Assembly (NCBI RefSeq): GCF_003026355.1
Contig: NZ_PYON01000023.1
Span: 1 to 59,875 of the forward strand
Direction: 5' to 3'
Source of the DNA: Photobacterium kishitanii
GTDB taxonomy: Bacteria > Pseudomonadota > Gammaproteobacteria > Enterobacterales > Vibrionaceae
Length of the DNA: 59,875 bases
Shown here: one piece after another, positions 30,671 through 38,475 of the stretch
Layout of the letters: each line of letters begins with the position of its first letter
Numbering within the stretch: position 1 is the stretch's first letter
Notes under the pieces: generated by a model
The model's input: the letters and a program-made list of their open reading frames with translations, nothing else
Told to the model about the DNA's origin: nothing
The model's database searches: none
Position numbers and translations under genes: made by a program

Positions 30671-31942
30671 CTACTTTAGTTGGTGAAGATATTCACCGAT
30701 GGTAATCATCACATTATTAATATCAACGGTCAGTGATTGATTAGTTTTTGGATACCATAGCCCAACTTGGTCATTATCATTGAGGGTTATAATGAGTTTA
30801 GCCCCAGTTTTTAAGGCGCGATTATGTTGGCGTTTTATTTTGCTATGACTTAGATCTGTCAGTACTTGAAGTTTTGGTAATTGACGGCGAATGTTGTGGG
30901 CAACCGCTAGTGCTTTTTCATTTTGTTGTGGTGATTCAGTGGTGATAGTAATGTCAGGATCATTATTTATGCCTTTATCAAGCCCTAGCGTTTCGACTAA
31001 TAACAATAGTCGTTCAATCCCGATAGCAAACCCTGAACCAGGTAAGGCATTTTTACTAAACAGTTCGATTAACCCATCATAACGGCCACCACCACAAACG
31101 GTAGCTTGTGAACCAAGCTTATCAGTTATCCACTCAAACACTGTTTTTGAATAGTAATCAAGACCACGCACTAAACGTGGATTGATGGTGTAACTTATAC
31201 CTGCTTGGTCAAGTAGATATTGCAGCTTATTAAAATGAGCTAGAGAATCTTCACCAATAAAATCAATTAGCTGAGGTGCTTCATTGATCATGTCCTGCAT
31301 GTCGGGGTTTTTACTGTCTAGAATACGTAATGGATTACTGCTGAGGCGGGTAAGACTATCTTGATCTAATAATGACCGATGTTGCTCAAAATAGGTGATT
31401 AGGTGTTGGCGATGAACTTGGCGTTCTGCTGTGGTACCCAGTGAATTAATTTCAAGGGCAATGTGTTGGTCGACGCCTAATGCTTTGAAAATATCGTAAG
31501 ACATACAAATTAATTCAGCATCAATGTCTGCCCCTGCCATACCGAATGTTTCAACACCAAATTGAGTAAATTGGCGTAAACGTCCTTTTTGAGGTCTTTC
31601 ATAGCGGAACATTGGGCCTTGGTACCACAATCGTTGAGTGCTGTTATAACACATATTGTGTTCAATGACGGCACGCGCACAGCTACTGGTTCCTTCTGGG
31701 CGTAAGGTGATATGTTCGCCACTTTTATCAACAAAATTGTACATTTCTTTTGAAACTATATCGGTTGATTCACCGACAGCGCGCTCAAATAAGGCTAGAG
31801 GTTCAATAATAGGTAGCCGAATTTGTTGATAACCATAGCTATGGGTCACTTGTTTTATAATCGATTCTAGCCATAACCAAATCGGTGTTTGTTCTGGTAA
31901 AATATCAGATACTCCACGGATTGATTGAATGTTATTTTTCAT
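30671..31942 (-). CDS. hisS: histidyl-tRNA synthetase paralogue of the histamine operon
   Basis: A complete class II histidyl-tRNA synthetase (423 aa). Motif 2 (LWYQGPMFRYERPQKGRLRQF), the histidine-binding LVRGLDYYSKTVFEW, the GGGRYDG loop and motif 3 (GFAIGIERLLLL) with its arginine are all intact, and a short anticodon-binding domain follows. The housekeeping hisS of this group normally lies with ispG, so this is probably a second copy. The hdc operon of Morganella also carries a hisRS, so coupling to histidine decarboxylation is an established theme. It may protect histidine charging when the decarboxylase drains histidine. A perfect inverted repeat lies upstream. Confidence 0.9.
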   Translation of the reverse strand: MKNNIQSIRGVSDILPEQTPIWLWLESIIKQVTHSYGYQQIRLPIIEPLALFERAVGESTDIVSKEMYNFVDKSGEHITLRPEGTSSCARAVIEHNMCYNSTQRLWYQGPMFRYERPQKGRLRQFTQFGVETFGMAGADIDAELICMSYDIFKALGVDQHIALEINSLGTTAERQVHRQHLITYFEQHRSLLDQDSLTRLSSNPLRILDSKNPDMQDMINEAPQLIDFIGEDSLAHFNKLQYLLDQAGISYTINPRLVRGLDYYSKTVFEWITDKLGSQATVCGGGRYDGLIELFSKNALPGSGFAIGIERLLLLVETLGLDKGINNDPDITITTESPQQNEKALAVAHNIRRQLPKLQVLTDLSHSKIKRQHNRALKTGAKLIITLNDNDQVGLWYPKTNQSLTVDINNVMITIGEYLHQLK

Positions 31943-32051
31943 AGGAAACCCTACTTATATTGCATTATCGGCTATTTATTTCCTCTATCGTGAGAAATAC
32001 ATTTATAATAACTACTGTATTTAATGGTATTAGATAATAGCCGTTAGGTGT

Positions 32052-32091
32052 GATATTGCTGGTAAATAGTGGAATAGGCACCAGCAATATC
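32052..32091. repeat. 11-bp perfect inverted repeat in the hdc-hisRS gap
   Basis: GATATTGCTGG at 32052-32062 pairs perfectly with CCAGCAATATC at 32081-32091 across an 18-nt loop. In the minus-strand transcript this forms a hairpin about 110 nt before the hisRS start. It may stabilise the mRNA or regulate hisRS. Confidence 0.6.
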
Positions 32092-32102
32092 GATTCATAA
32101 AG

Positions 32103-32127
32103 GCGGTAGTGAACTACCGCTTTTTTT
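32103..32127. terminator. hairpin directly after hdc
   Basis: A 7-bp stem GCGGTAG/CTACCGC with a 4-nt loop. Seven T residues follow on the plus strand. On the minus strand, in which hdc is read, only a short CTTTA follows. It would thus stop plus-strand transcription well and minus-strand transcription only in part, allowing some read-through from hdc into hisRS. Confidence 0.6.
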
Positions 32128-33268
32128 ATGCTGCAATCATTTCGCCATTAGCATCTTTAATTACATCATCAATTAACGCATCGACTTTTGATGCATCAAG
32201 ATGGTGTGCAGTGGTGATAAGGTGTGCTTGACCACCAGATGTTGCGAGGCAGTGTTTTTTCCAAACCGCTTCAGATGGGCAAGGGAATACCACTGTGATT
32301 GAGTTTTTATTACACCATGCGTTAATACCAGCAGTTTGTAGGCGTTGTACCGCATGTTGTGCTAAATCAAGACTACGATTAATACGACGTTTAAAGTCTG
32401 CATGTGAGTGTGATTTCACCGCACACCACATCATTAATGGTGTGTGGCCATTACGTGAACCAGTGATGGTTTTATCGTGAGCAGAGATGTAATCAATCTC
32501 AACTGAAATTGCATCAACATTGCGTTTTTTTGCTACCACGATACCACATGGGATTGGTGAGCCAATCATTTTGTGGCCAGAGACACCAATAGAGTCAATA
32601 CCATCGGCAAAGTTGAATCCTTGCGGTTCATCAACAAAAGGTAGAATCATGCCACTTAATGCGGCATCGGCATGAATATAGTAATCTTCACGCTTAATAC
32701 CTAACTCACCAATCATTGCTTGAATCTTACTAATATCATCAATCGCCCCACGTACTGTCGTGCCGATATTGGCAAAGATAATCGGATGCTTTTCGTCATC
32801 TTGTTTAATCTTACTAATTAGATCATCGTAATCAATTTCACCATTTGGTAATGAATCAACCAGCTGTGATTTAATACGTAGTAGTTTGACGATTTTAGCT
32901 ACTGAGTAGTGAGTGTCTTTTGAGTAATACAAGGTGCCATCAGGGAAAAGCTCACGACCAAGGTAGCAACCAAACATATTACTTTCAGTACCACCATTAG
33001 TGACATAACCCCAGCTATCTTCAAATGGAATTTTGAAAAGATCGGCAAAGTATTCCATCACTTCTTTTTCAAAATCAAACGAGTTAAGGAGGTAGTTACA
33101 GTACTCGGCCCAATCACCACAGTTGTTGATTGAGAAGCGCATAAAGCGTTCTAGAATGGTGTAATCAAAATCTGCTGACTCAGGGTAGCCAATATTAAAG
33201 TATTGGTTTTTTACACAGTAAGCCCAAAATTCGTCAAGTTTATTTTGATTTTCAATTGATAATGTCAT
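32126..33268 (-). CDS. hdc: pyridoxal-phosphate-dependent histidine decarboxylase
   Basis: The enzyme converts histidine to histamine and carbon dioxide, consuming a proton and thereby resisting acid. The 380-residue protein belongs to the Gram-negative PLP group II decarboxylases: H120 in KDTHYSVAK stacks on the cofactor, D201 in IHADAALSG contacts the ring nitrogen and K233 in [13 protein letters not shown] forms the Schiff base, the equivalent of K232 in Morganella. The neighbours, a transporter of the antiporter type upstream and a hisRS copy downstream, support histidine as substrate. AGGAT lies before the ATG. No frameshift is present, so the strain should be able to form histamine. Confidence 0.93.
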
Positions 33269-33327
33269 GATATATATCCTAATAAATTTGTTTAATTGAT
33301 ACTTTCAAATAATTGTCAGTTAACTAA

Positions 33328-34695
33328 TTAATCTTTTAAATAAAGAACTTTCTCGCCGTTTTTATGGCGTTTTGCGGCAATAAAGCTATATAGCGGAATA
33401 GTGAGCATCACCATTACTACACCCCAGTACATGGAGTCTGCACCTGAGCCAAGCATGGCGAATAAGCTATAAGCCATACCAATAACGACCAGAATGCTGT
33501 AAATCACGAAGTTACCACCTTTGTTTTGTTTCTTGGCAATCATGATGATTGGCAGCGCAATAACGGCGTAGATGTAAGGCAGTAGTGAAGCAAATACTGA
33601 CATTAGAATGACAACTTGAAATTGATCGGCAAGATCGGGTGATGCTGTCATTAGTAGTACACCACTCATAAGAACACCGGTGAATACTAAACTTTTCATT
33701 GGTACGTCATTACGGTTTACAGCAGCAAAGAACTGAGGGAATAAACCTTGCTCTGCACCTGCACGTGGCGCTTCTGATTGCAGAATTAACCAACCTGAGA
33801 TTGAACCGAAACAAGCAATGATACTTAGGATTGATGCGATGGTACCGGCAGTGTCACCAAACATGTAGCGCGCAGCATCAGCAAATGGTGCCGCTGATTT
33901 AACTAACTCTTCATGTGGTACTAGACCCATAATGACACTACAGCTACCGACGTAACATACCGATGCAATCAGCAAACCATATACAGTTGCTTTTGGTACT
34001 GTTTTTTCAGGATTTTCAACTTGACCACTAGAAACTACTGCAGACTCAACACCAAGGAAGCCCCATAGTGCAATTGATGCTGCTGATAAAATTGCGTGCG
34101 AATTGCTTTCGCCAGTACCGTTATAAACCTGAGTAAACATCTTTGGATCAAACCAGAACCAACCAACGATACCCACGCCTAACACAACAACTAGCATACA
34201 AATTGCAGTAAATGATTGAGCGCGACCTGCTGCTTGAGCGCCAAGGCTTGCTAAAGCAATAAAGCCCCACAAAATAACAATGGCAACCACAGAGCCTATA
34301 CTTGGATCTGTAAGTTGTGGGAAAAAGTAACTTAGGTAGCCAATACCCGCGACGAGTAGTGCAACGTTACCTATCCAGGCACTGATCCAGTAACAAATGG
34401 TACTTTGAAAGCCAACAAAAGGACCAAAAGCATCAGCTGCATAGGCAACGATGCCGCCGTTTCTTGGTGTTAAAAGACTGGTTTTGGCAAACACAAGCGC
34501 AAGTGCGATAACACCTACAATGGTGATAAGCCAACCCCATAGTGAAATGTAACCAACCCCTGCAAGGTTGGTGGGTAGCATAAATACCCCGGACCCCATC
34601 ATGTTTGATGCGGTAACTAAGGTTAATGCGACTACGCCCATTTTTTTGGCGGAGCTTGCACTCATGGTGCTTGAATCGGAATTTCCGGCAGCCAT
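33328..34695 (-). CDS. hdcT: APC-family histidine/histamine antiporter
   Basis: A 455-residue inner-membrane protein of the amino acid-polyamine-organocation superfamily with about 12 hydrophobic segments. The N-terminal GVVALTLVTASNMMGSGVFMLP resembles the unwound substrate helix of AdiC and CadB-type antiporters (GSG motif). It lies 59 bp before hdc on the same strand and probably exchanges external histidine for histamine made inside. The substrate is inferred from the context. GAGGAAA lies before the ATG and a CRP-type promoter further upstream. Confidence 0.88.
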   Translation of the reverse strand: MAAGNSDSSTMSASSAKKMGVVALTLVTASNMMGSGVFMLPTNLAGVGYISLWGWLITIVGVIALALVFAKTSLLTPRNGGIVAYAADAFGPFVGFQSTICYWISAWIGNVALLVAGIGYLSYFFPQLTDPSIGSVVAIVILWGFIALASLGAQAAGRAQSFTAICMLVVVLGVGIVGWFWFDPKMFTQVYNGTGESNSHAILSAASIALWGFLGVESAVVSSGQVENPEKTVPKATVYGLLIASVCYVGSCSVIMGLVPHEELVKSAAPFADAARYMFGDTAGTIASILSIIACFGSISGWLILQSEAPRAGAEQGLFPQFFAAVNRNDVPMKSLVFTGVLMSGVLLMTASPDLADQFQVVILMSVFASLLPYIYAVIALPIIMIAKKQNKGGNFVIYSILVVIGMAYSLFAMLGSGADSMYWGVVMVMLTIPLYSFIAAKRHKNGEKVLYLKD

Positions 34696-34725
34696 CTCTA
34701 TTTCCTCGTTTGATTTGATGAGGGA

Positions 34726-34767
34726 ATAGTAAAGTTTTACCTCACTAAAAGTGTGACCTGTATCACT
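34726..34767 (-). promoter_or_regulatory. CRP-dependent promoter candidate for the hdc operon
   Basis: On the minus strand AGTGA-TACAGG-TCACA (34752-34767) differs from the CRP consensus core by one base and has the flanking A/T runs. A -10-like TACTAT lies at 34726-34731 and there is no good -35 element. If transcription starts near 34719, the CRP site is centred close to -41, the class II activation position. This suggests control by cAMP-CRP. Confidence 0.6.
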
Positions 34768-34833
34768 ATTTTTTTTGCAAAAGTTTTAATTGCAGCCAGT
34801 TTTGGTTGATTTTTGTTCAGAATCGATTAATTT

Positions 34834-34845
34834 GACCCTGTCCCC
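34834..34845 (+). repeat. RAYT-type end-like sequence
   Basis: GACCCTGTCCCC, after AATTT, resembles the short GGGGACAG/GGGTC-type ends that often border RAYT (REP-associated tyrosine transposase) genes. I could not find a matching copy after the gene. It may be the remaining left end of the element from which the following gene arose. The link is recalled from general knowledge and is tentative. Confidence 0.4.
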
Positions 34846-34904
34846 TTTTATTGTGGGTATCATGTTTTTTCATAAACAATTGTTATAGATTTGGGAAATG
34901 AATC

Positions 34905-36785
34905 ATGCCAAGAAAAGAGCGGTTATTTATTCTAGGGTTGCCTCAAATCGTACAATTGCAGGGGCATAATAAGAGTGAACTTTTTATTGACGATGATGAC
35001 CATGACTATTTTCTGCAGTGTATAGATAATGCAATCACGCGTTATGGTGGTGATTTGCATAGCTATTGTCTATTTGCTGGCAATGCTCTTTTATTAATAA
35101 CGCCTAATGAAAAAGAAAATATTGGTGCAATTATTCAGCACGTAGGTAGACGCTATGTACCTTATTTTAATAAGAAATATCAGCGTAGTGGCAGCTTATG
35201 GGAAGGGCGTTATAAAAGTTGTTTGGTTGAGCCGGAAAATTATTTACTGCCTTGTATGCATTACATTGAATCAGCGGGTATGTTATTGACGGTGGCTGCA
35301 GCGGATTACCCTTGGAGTAGTTATCGCCATAATGCTGGATTAACGACATTATCGCGTATTATTCCTCATGCGGAATATAATCTACTCGGTAAAACAGCCT
35401 TGCAACGGGGTGGTGCTTATCGACGTTTTAGTCAGAAACCTATAAGTCATTATATTTTGCAGCGTATCAGTGATTGTATTCGACAAAATACTCTTTTGGG
35501 GATGGCTAAGTTTTGTCAACAACTCGAAAATCAACTCCAAGGTAATGTTCGCCCAAGGAAACGTGGTCGTCCGCGTAAGAATTATAATATTTCAGAACAA
35601 CAGCTGAACTTTATTGAAACTAAGATCCGCTTGTTATGCCAACAATACAGTTATATCGAAATTAAATTACCTTTGATTCAAGATGTTTCACTTTCACCTG
35701 AATTATTAAATTTTTCGATGCAGCCTCAGCGGTTAGCATCTTATAATCATCAAACGATTTTAAGCAGTGATGGTTCTTTAAGTTGTTTACAATTTGTAAA
35801 CCAGCATTCTGAATTACTTCATGGCAGTAAAGTTTGGTATCAAGGGCCTATTTTTCGACATACTTCTGAACAACATGACATGCTTGAACAATATGTTCAG
35901 GTTGGTGTTGAAGCTTTTGGCTGGGAAGATGATGCAATTGTCGCTGAGCAGTTACAGCTTCAATATGAGTTATTTAAGGTGTTAGAACTCAATAAAGAAG
36001 TTGAGTTACGAATTAATTATATTGGTAGTCTAGATGAATTTGCTGCGTTTCGTTATGCGTTGACAACTTATTTTCAACCCTACGCTATTTTATTCGATCA
36101 GCAACGACAAGCATGGCTACAGACAACGCCAGAGTATCTATTAGTCGATTATCCTCTCGAACTTGAACCTGTTATCAAATTAGCGCCTAAATTAGGTGAT
36201 TATTTAACGGTAGCAGCAAAAGGTAGGTTTCAGCAGTTACAGCAACTGTTAGATAATATGGGATTACCTTATGTTGTTACTCCGCATTTATATCCAGCCT
36301 CGCATTACTCCGATATTTTATTTGAATGGCATGGAGAACATATTGCTCCAGACAGTTTGTTATGTCGCGGTGGGCGGTACGATGAATTTATGACTCAAGT
36401 TATGCAGCAGCCCAGTCATGCCTGTGGCTTTGCTTTTATGTTAGATAATGTGATCAAGTTATTAGTGGCGACGGGTCATCGTCCCGATGAATATAACGAT
36501 TATAAAATTATTGTTATTCCTGAGCATCATATTGATGGTGCGTTAGGTTTTAATGTCTGTCGACAGTTAAGACAATCTTTTCCTGGTATTGCAGTCGTGC
36601 TAGATTGCACCGAGCAATTAGCAATTAAACGCCAGACTAATGCGAATAAAAAAAGAAATAATATTATTGTTATTATTCATAGTGATGAACTAAATAATAT
36701 TGATCTGTTATGTAAAGAACAGCGTGAAATAGGATTATCATTAGACGCTGTTCGTGCCCGTATATCGCGTTTGATTCAAGCGTAA
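34905..36785 (+). CDS. RAYT-type HUH transposase domain fused to a degenerate histidyl-tRNA synthetase
   Basis: A 626-residue fusion not known to me. Residues 1-225 cover a whole RAYT (Y1 transposase) from MPRKERLFILGLP to the typical KRGRPRK end (219-225, an AT-hook-like tract). The usual NHVHLL of the HUH motif has become GNALLL near 59-64, so both metal-binding histidines are lost, while the catalytic-type Y113 in NYLL and the RSGSLWEGRYKSCLVE segment remain. Residues 235-626 are HisRS-like: WYQGPIFR (motif 2 arginine R318 kept) and CRGGRYDEF are recognisable. The histidine-binding RGLDYY has become TPHLYPASHY, and motif 3 has lost its arginine (FMLDNVIKL). Both enzyme activities are thus probably absent. 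It is divergent from hdcT, so a histidine-sensing regulatory role is plausible but unproven. Confidence 0.8.
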   Translation: MPRKERLFILGLPQIVQLQGHNKSELFIDDDDHDYFLQCIDNAITRYGGDLHSYCLFAGNALLLITPNEKENIGAIIQHVGRRYVPYFNKKYQRSGSLWEGRYKSCLVEPENYLLPCMHYIESAGMLLTVAAADYPWSSYRHNAGLTTLSRIIPHAEYNLLGKTALQRGGAYRRFSQKPISHYILQRISDCIRQNTLLGMAKFCQQLENQLQGNVRPRKRGRPRKNYNISEQQLNFIETKIRLLCQQYSYIEIKLPLIQDVSLSPELLNFSMQPQRLASYNHQTILSSDGSLSCLQFVNQHSELLHGSKVWYQGPIFRHTSEQHDMLEQYVQVGVEAFGWEDDAIVAEQLQLQYELFKVLELNKEVELRINYIGSLDEFAAFRYALTTYFQPYAILFDQQRQAWLQTTPEYLLVDYPLELEPVIKLAPKLGDYLTVAAKGRFQQLQQLLDNMGLPYVVTPHLYPASHYSDILFEWHGEHIAPDSLLCRGGRYDEFMTQVMQQPSHACGFAFMLDNVIKLLVATGHRPDEYNDYKIIVIPEHHIDGALGFNVCRQLRQSFPGIAVVLDCTEQLAIKRQTNANKKRNNIIVIIHSDELNNIDLLCKEQREIGLSLDAVRARISRLIQA

Positions 36786-36896
36786 TTAAAGCCGTGTGTT
36801 GGTCATGATTAACAATAAATACTCTCTGACCTTGGTATTATAAAAACTAATGCCTAAGTGGTATTTTTTTTCATTTCTCAAGTGATTTAAAATACC

Positions 36897-36902
36897 TATA
36901 AT
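36897..36902 (+). promoter_or_regulatory. -10 element with GC-rich discriminator before the 27-codon gene
   Basis: A perfect TATAAT is followed by GACGCCCAACGA. The stretch CCTATAATG...GCCCAACGA is very similar to the rRNA promoter at the end of the window (59447-59466). Such GC-rich discriminators are typical of stringently controlled promoters. The -35 region (TTTCTC, 36874-36879) is weak. Confidence 0.55.
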
Positions 36903-36990
36903 GACGCCCAACGAAACATGACCGACGCCTTAAATATTTACTAATTGGGCAATGGTTATACATAAAAAGCTTAATTCTTAAGGTAAAAAA

Positions 36991-37074
36991 ATGTCTGGTA
37001 TCATTAATAAAATCGTTGCACTTTACACGCCTGTATTCTCTACAATGTACAAAAGCGGTAACATGACAAAGTAA
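36991..37074 (+). CDS. 27-residue small protein or dual-function small RNA
   Basis: A short ORF starting MSGIINKIVALYTPVF and ending GNMTK, with TAAGGT 7 nt before its ATG. It is flanked by a stable-RNA-like promoter about 90 bp upstream and a very strong terminator 50 bp downstream, so a transcript of roughly 250 nt is expected. The N-terminal half is moderately hydrophobic and could form an amphipathic helix. Small RNAs that also encode a peptide (for example SgrS, or VcdRP in Vibrio) have this form. I do not recognise the peptide. The rest of the 36786-37185 interval holds no other gene. Confidence 0.6.
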   Translation: MSGIINKIVALYTPVFSTMYKSGNMTK

Positions 37075-37123
37075 GTCTAGCGATAAGGTTAATCATTAAC
37101 CTATAGCTTACAAGAATTCTGAG

Positions 37124-37160
37124 AAAGGCCTTGAACATGCAAATGTTCAAGGCCTTTTTT
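37124..37160 (+). terminator. very strong terminator after the 27-codon gene
   Basis: A perfect 15-bp stem (37124-37138 with 37143-37157) with a GCAA loop runs into a T-tract. The same hairpin could also end the convergent gene at 37186-37959. Confidence 0.93.
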
Positions 37161-37185
37161 GTTATCAAGTATTTATAGCAGCAGA

Positions 37186-37959
37186 TTAATGATTGATTGG
37201 TGCACTAATATGTAGCGTTTGATTTAAAGTGTTGGTGTCAGGACCCAATTCAAAATTCCAGTTGCCGGCATTAGTTTGGTAATGACCACCTTCGACAACA
37301 AATTCTACTTGGTTAGCCGTTTTACGCCAAATTCTGACAATACCTTGCACATTACTGGTATTCATAATGCTATGAGCAATGGCATCTGAACAGCCCGGTA
37401 AAAATGCGCCCTGCGCTAGCGTTACAGTAAATACTTTACCTGAGCCATTTAAAAAGTCGGTGGCATTAACACTATCAACATTCAGTGCGGCAATAGTATT
37501 TGCATCTTCATGAGGTTGATCTGGTGGGGTTATATCATGAAATACTGGTAAGGTAATTGATAAGCTTTGTGGTGCAGATAGCACAGCTTGATCTAGGGTT
37601 AAGGTGACAAAGTTAATTGCGCGCAGATCATGTTCACCTGAAATACGATAGCTAATAGTATTATTAGTAATACGGTAAGGACGCACAACATTGGGACTTG
37701 AAAGGTGAGTGGCGTTTTTGATCGTATTGACATTGGTTGTGTTAAGATTTGCCCCGTTGACGCTAATATTGAGTTGGAATCCATATAACAGATCAGAATA
37801 GCGAATACTTTCCATATTAGCCGTTAATGTCGGCATATTAGTATTGGTACGTTGAGCTGAATTTGGATTGTAGACGAATTCATGCGCGGTCACACCATAG
37901 GCAGTTGTTAGTGCTGCACCACACAGTAAAGCGGCGATAGCGTAAGATATTTTTTTCAT
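37186..37959 (-). CDS. secreted protein of unknown function
   Basis: A 257-residue protein with a clear signal peptide (MKKISYAIAALLCGAALTTAYG, possible cut after VTA). The mature part is rich in Asn, Thr and Ser, has many predicted beta strands and only one cysteine (in LPGCSDA). No catalytic motif or known domain is visible. A repeat-like parallel exists between its two halves (SVNATDFLNGSGKVFTVTLAQGAF and the earlier FVTLTLDQAVL), which may reflect two beta-sandwich domains. It lies alone at the end of the accessory block and is divergent from dusA. I do not recognise the family. Confidence 0.7.
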   Translation of the reverse strand: MKKISYAIAALLCGAALTTAYGVTAHEFVYNPNSAQRTNTNMPTLTANMESIRYSDLLYGFQLNISVNGANLNTTNVNTIKNATHLSSPNVVRPYRITNNTISYRISGEHDLRAINFVTLTLDQAVLSAPQSLSITLPVFHDITPPDQPHEDANTIAALNVDSVNATDFLNGSGKVFTVTLAQGAFLPGCSDAIAHSIMNTSNVQGIVRIWRKTANQVEFVVEGGHYQTNAGNWNFELGPDTNTLNQTLHISAPINH

Positions 37960-38475
37960 GATTAATCACTCTATAAGATAGTTTCAAGTGCAACTATATG
38001 CATATTGATGATAGATGTTTATAATTAAGATAACTGTGATCATCGTTATAAATATGCGAGTGGTATTTTACTCTTGCCGTGTGTGTTTTTGTTAGGTATA
38101 GCTGGTGTTCATTATTTTTATCCACTGTTAGCCTGCTCGTAACTATAAATAAGTTGATGTCGTCTAAAAGTGATTAGGTAAGTTGCATGATCACCAGATT
38201 CTAAATGCTAAGATTAAAGTCAATAATATTTTTGCGTTCGAGATTCTCTGTTTGAGTTTTGAGCGCTTTTTGCGTTTTAGGCTAGCCATGGTGGCGATAG
38301 CTATTTTAAGGTAGAATCCGCGCCTTAAATGAGATTTTAGGGGGGAGTTCATACCTTCTAAACTGCTTATCATCCGTCCCTTCTTGCTAAAAAAAGCCGA
38401 AATTGGATGAAGTATATTGCAATACCCTTAAGTGGTATTTGCCGTAACCACTTAATATGTAAGGAATGTTGTAAT
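37960..38475. other. 516-bp gene-free interval before dusA
   Basis: No credible gene is present. The right part holds a promoter-like TAGAAT at 38312-38317 followed by CCGCGCC, probably the dusA promoter. The left part is AT-rich and should carry the promoter of the divergent secreted protein. An in-frame extension of dusA up to 38407 is less likely to be translated. Confidence 0.5.

Noticed and set aside
31943..32125. T-box or histidine-rich leader peptide before hisRS
   Set aside because: No T-box bulge sequence and no short ORF with histidine codons was found on the minus strand.
34905..36785. An active IS200-like or RAYT transposon
   Set aside because: The HUH histidines are missing, only one end-like sequence was found, and the reading frame goes on into a HisRS-like domain.
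34905..36785. HisZ, the regulatory subunit of ATP phosphoribosyltransferase
   Set aside because: HisZ has no transposase domain, goes with a short-form HisG, and lacks the anticodon-like end. No his biosynthesis gene is nearby.
38407..38475. Upstream in-frame extension of dusA
   Set aside because: The ATG at 38407 has no ribosome binding site and its extra 23 residues do not resemble DusA.
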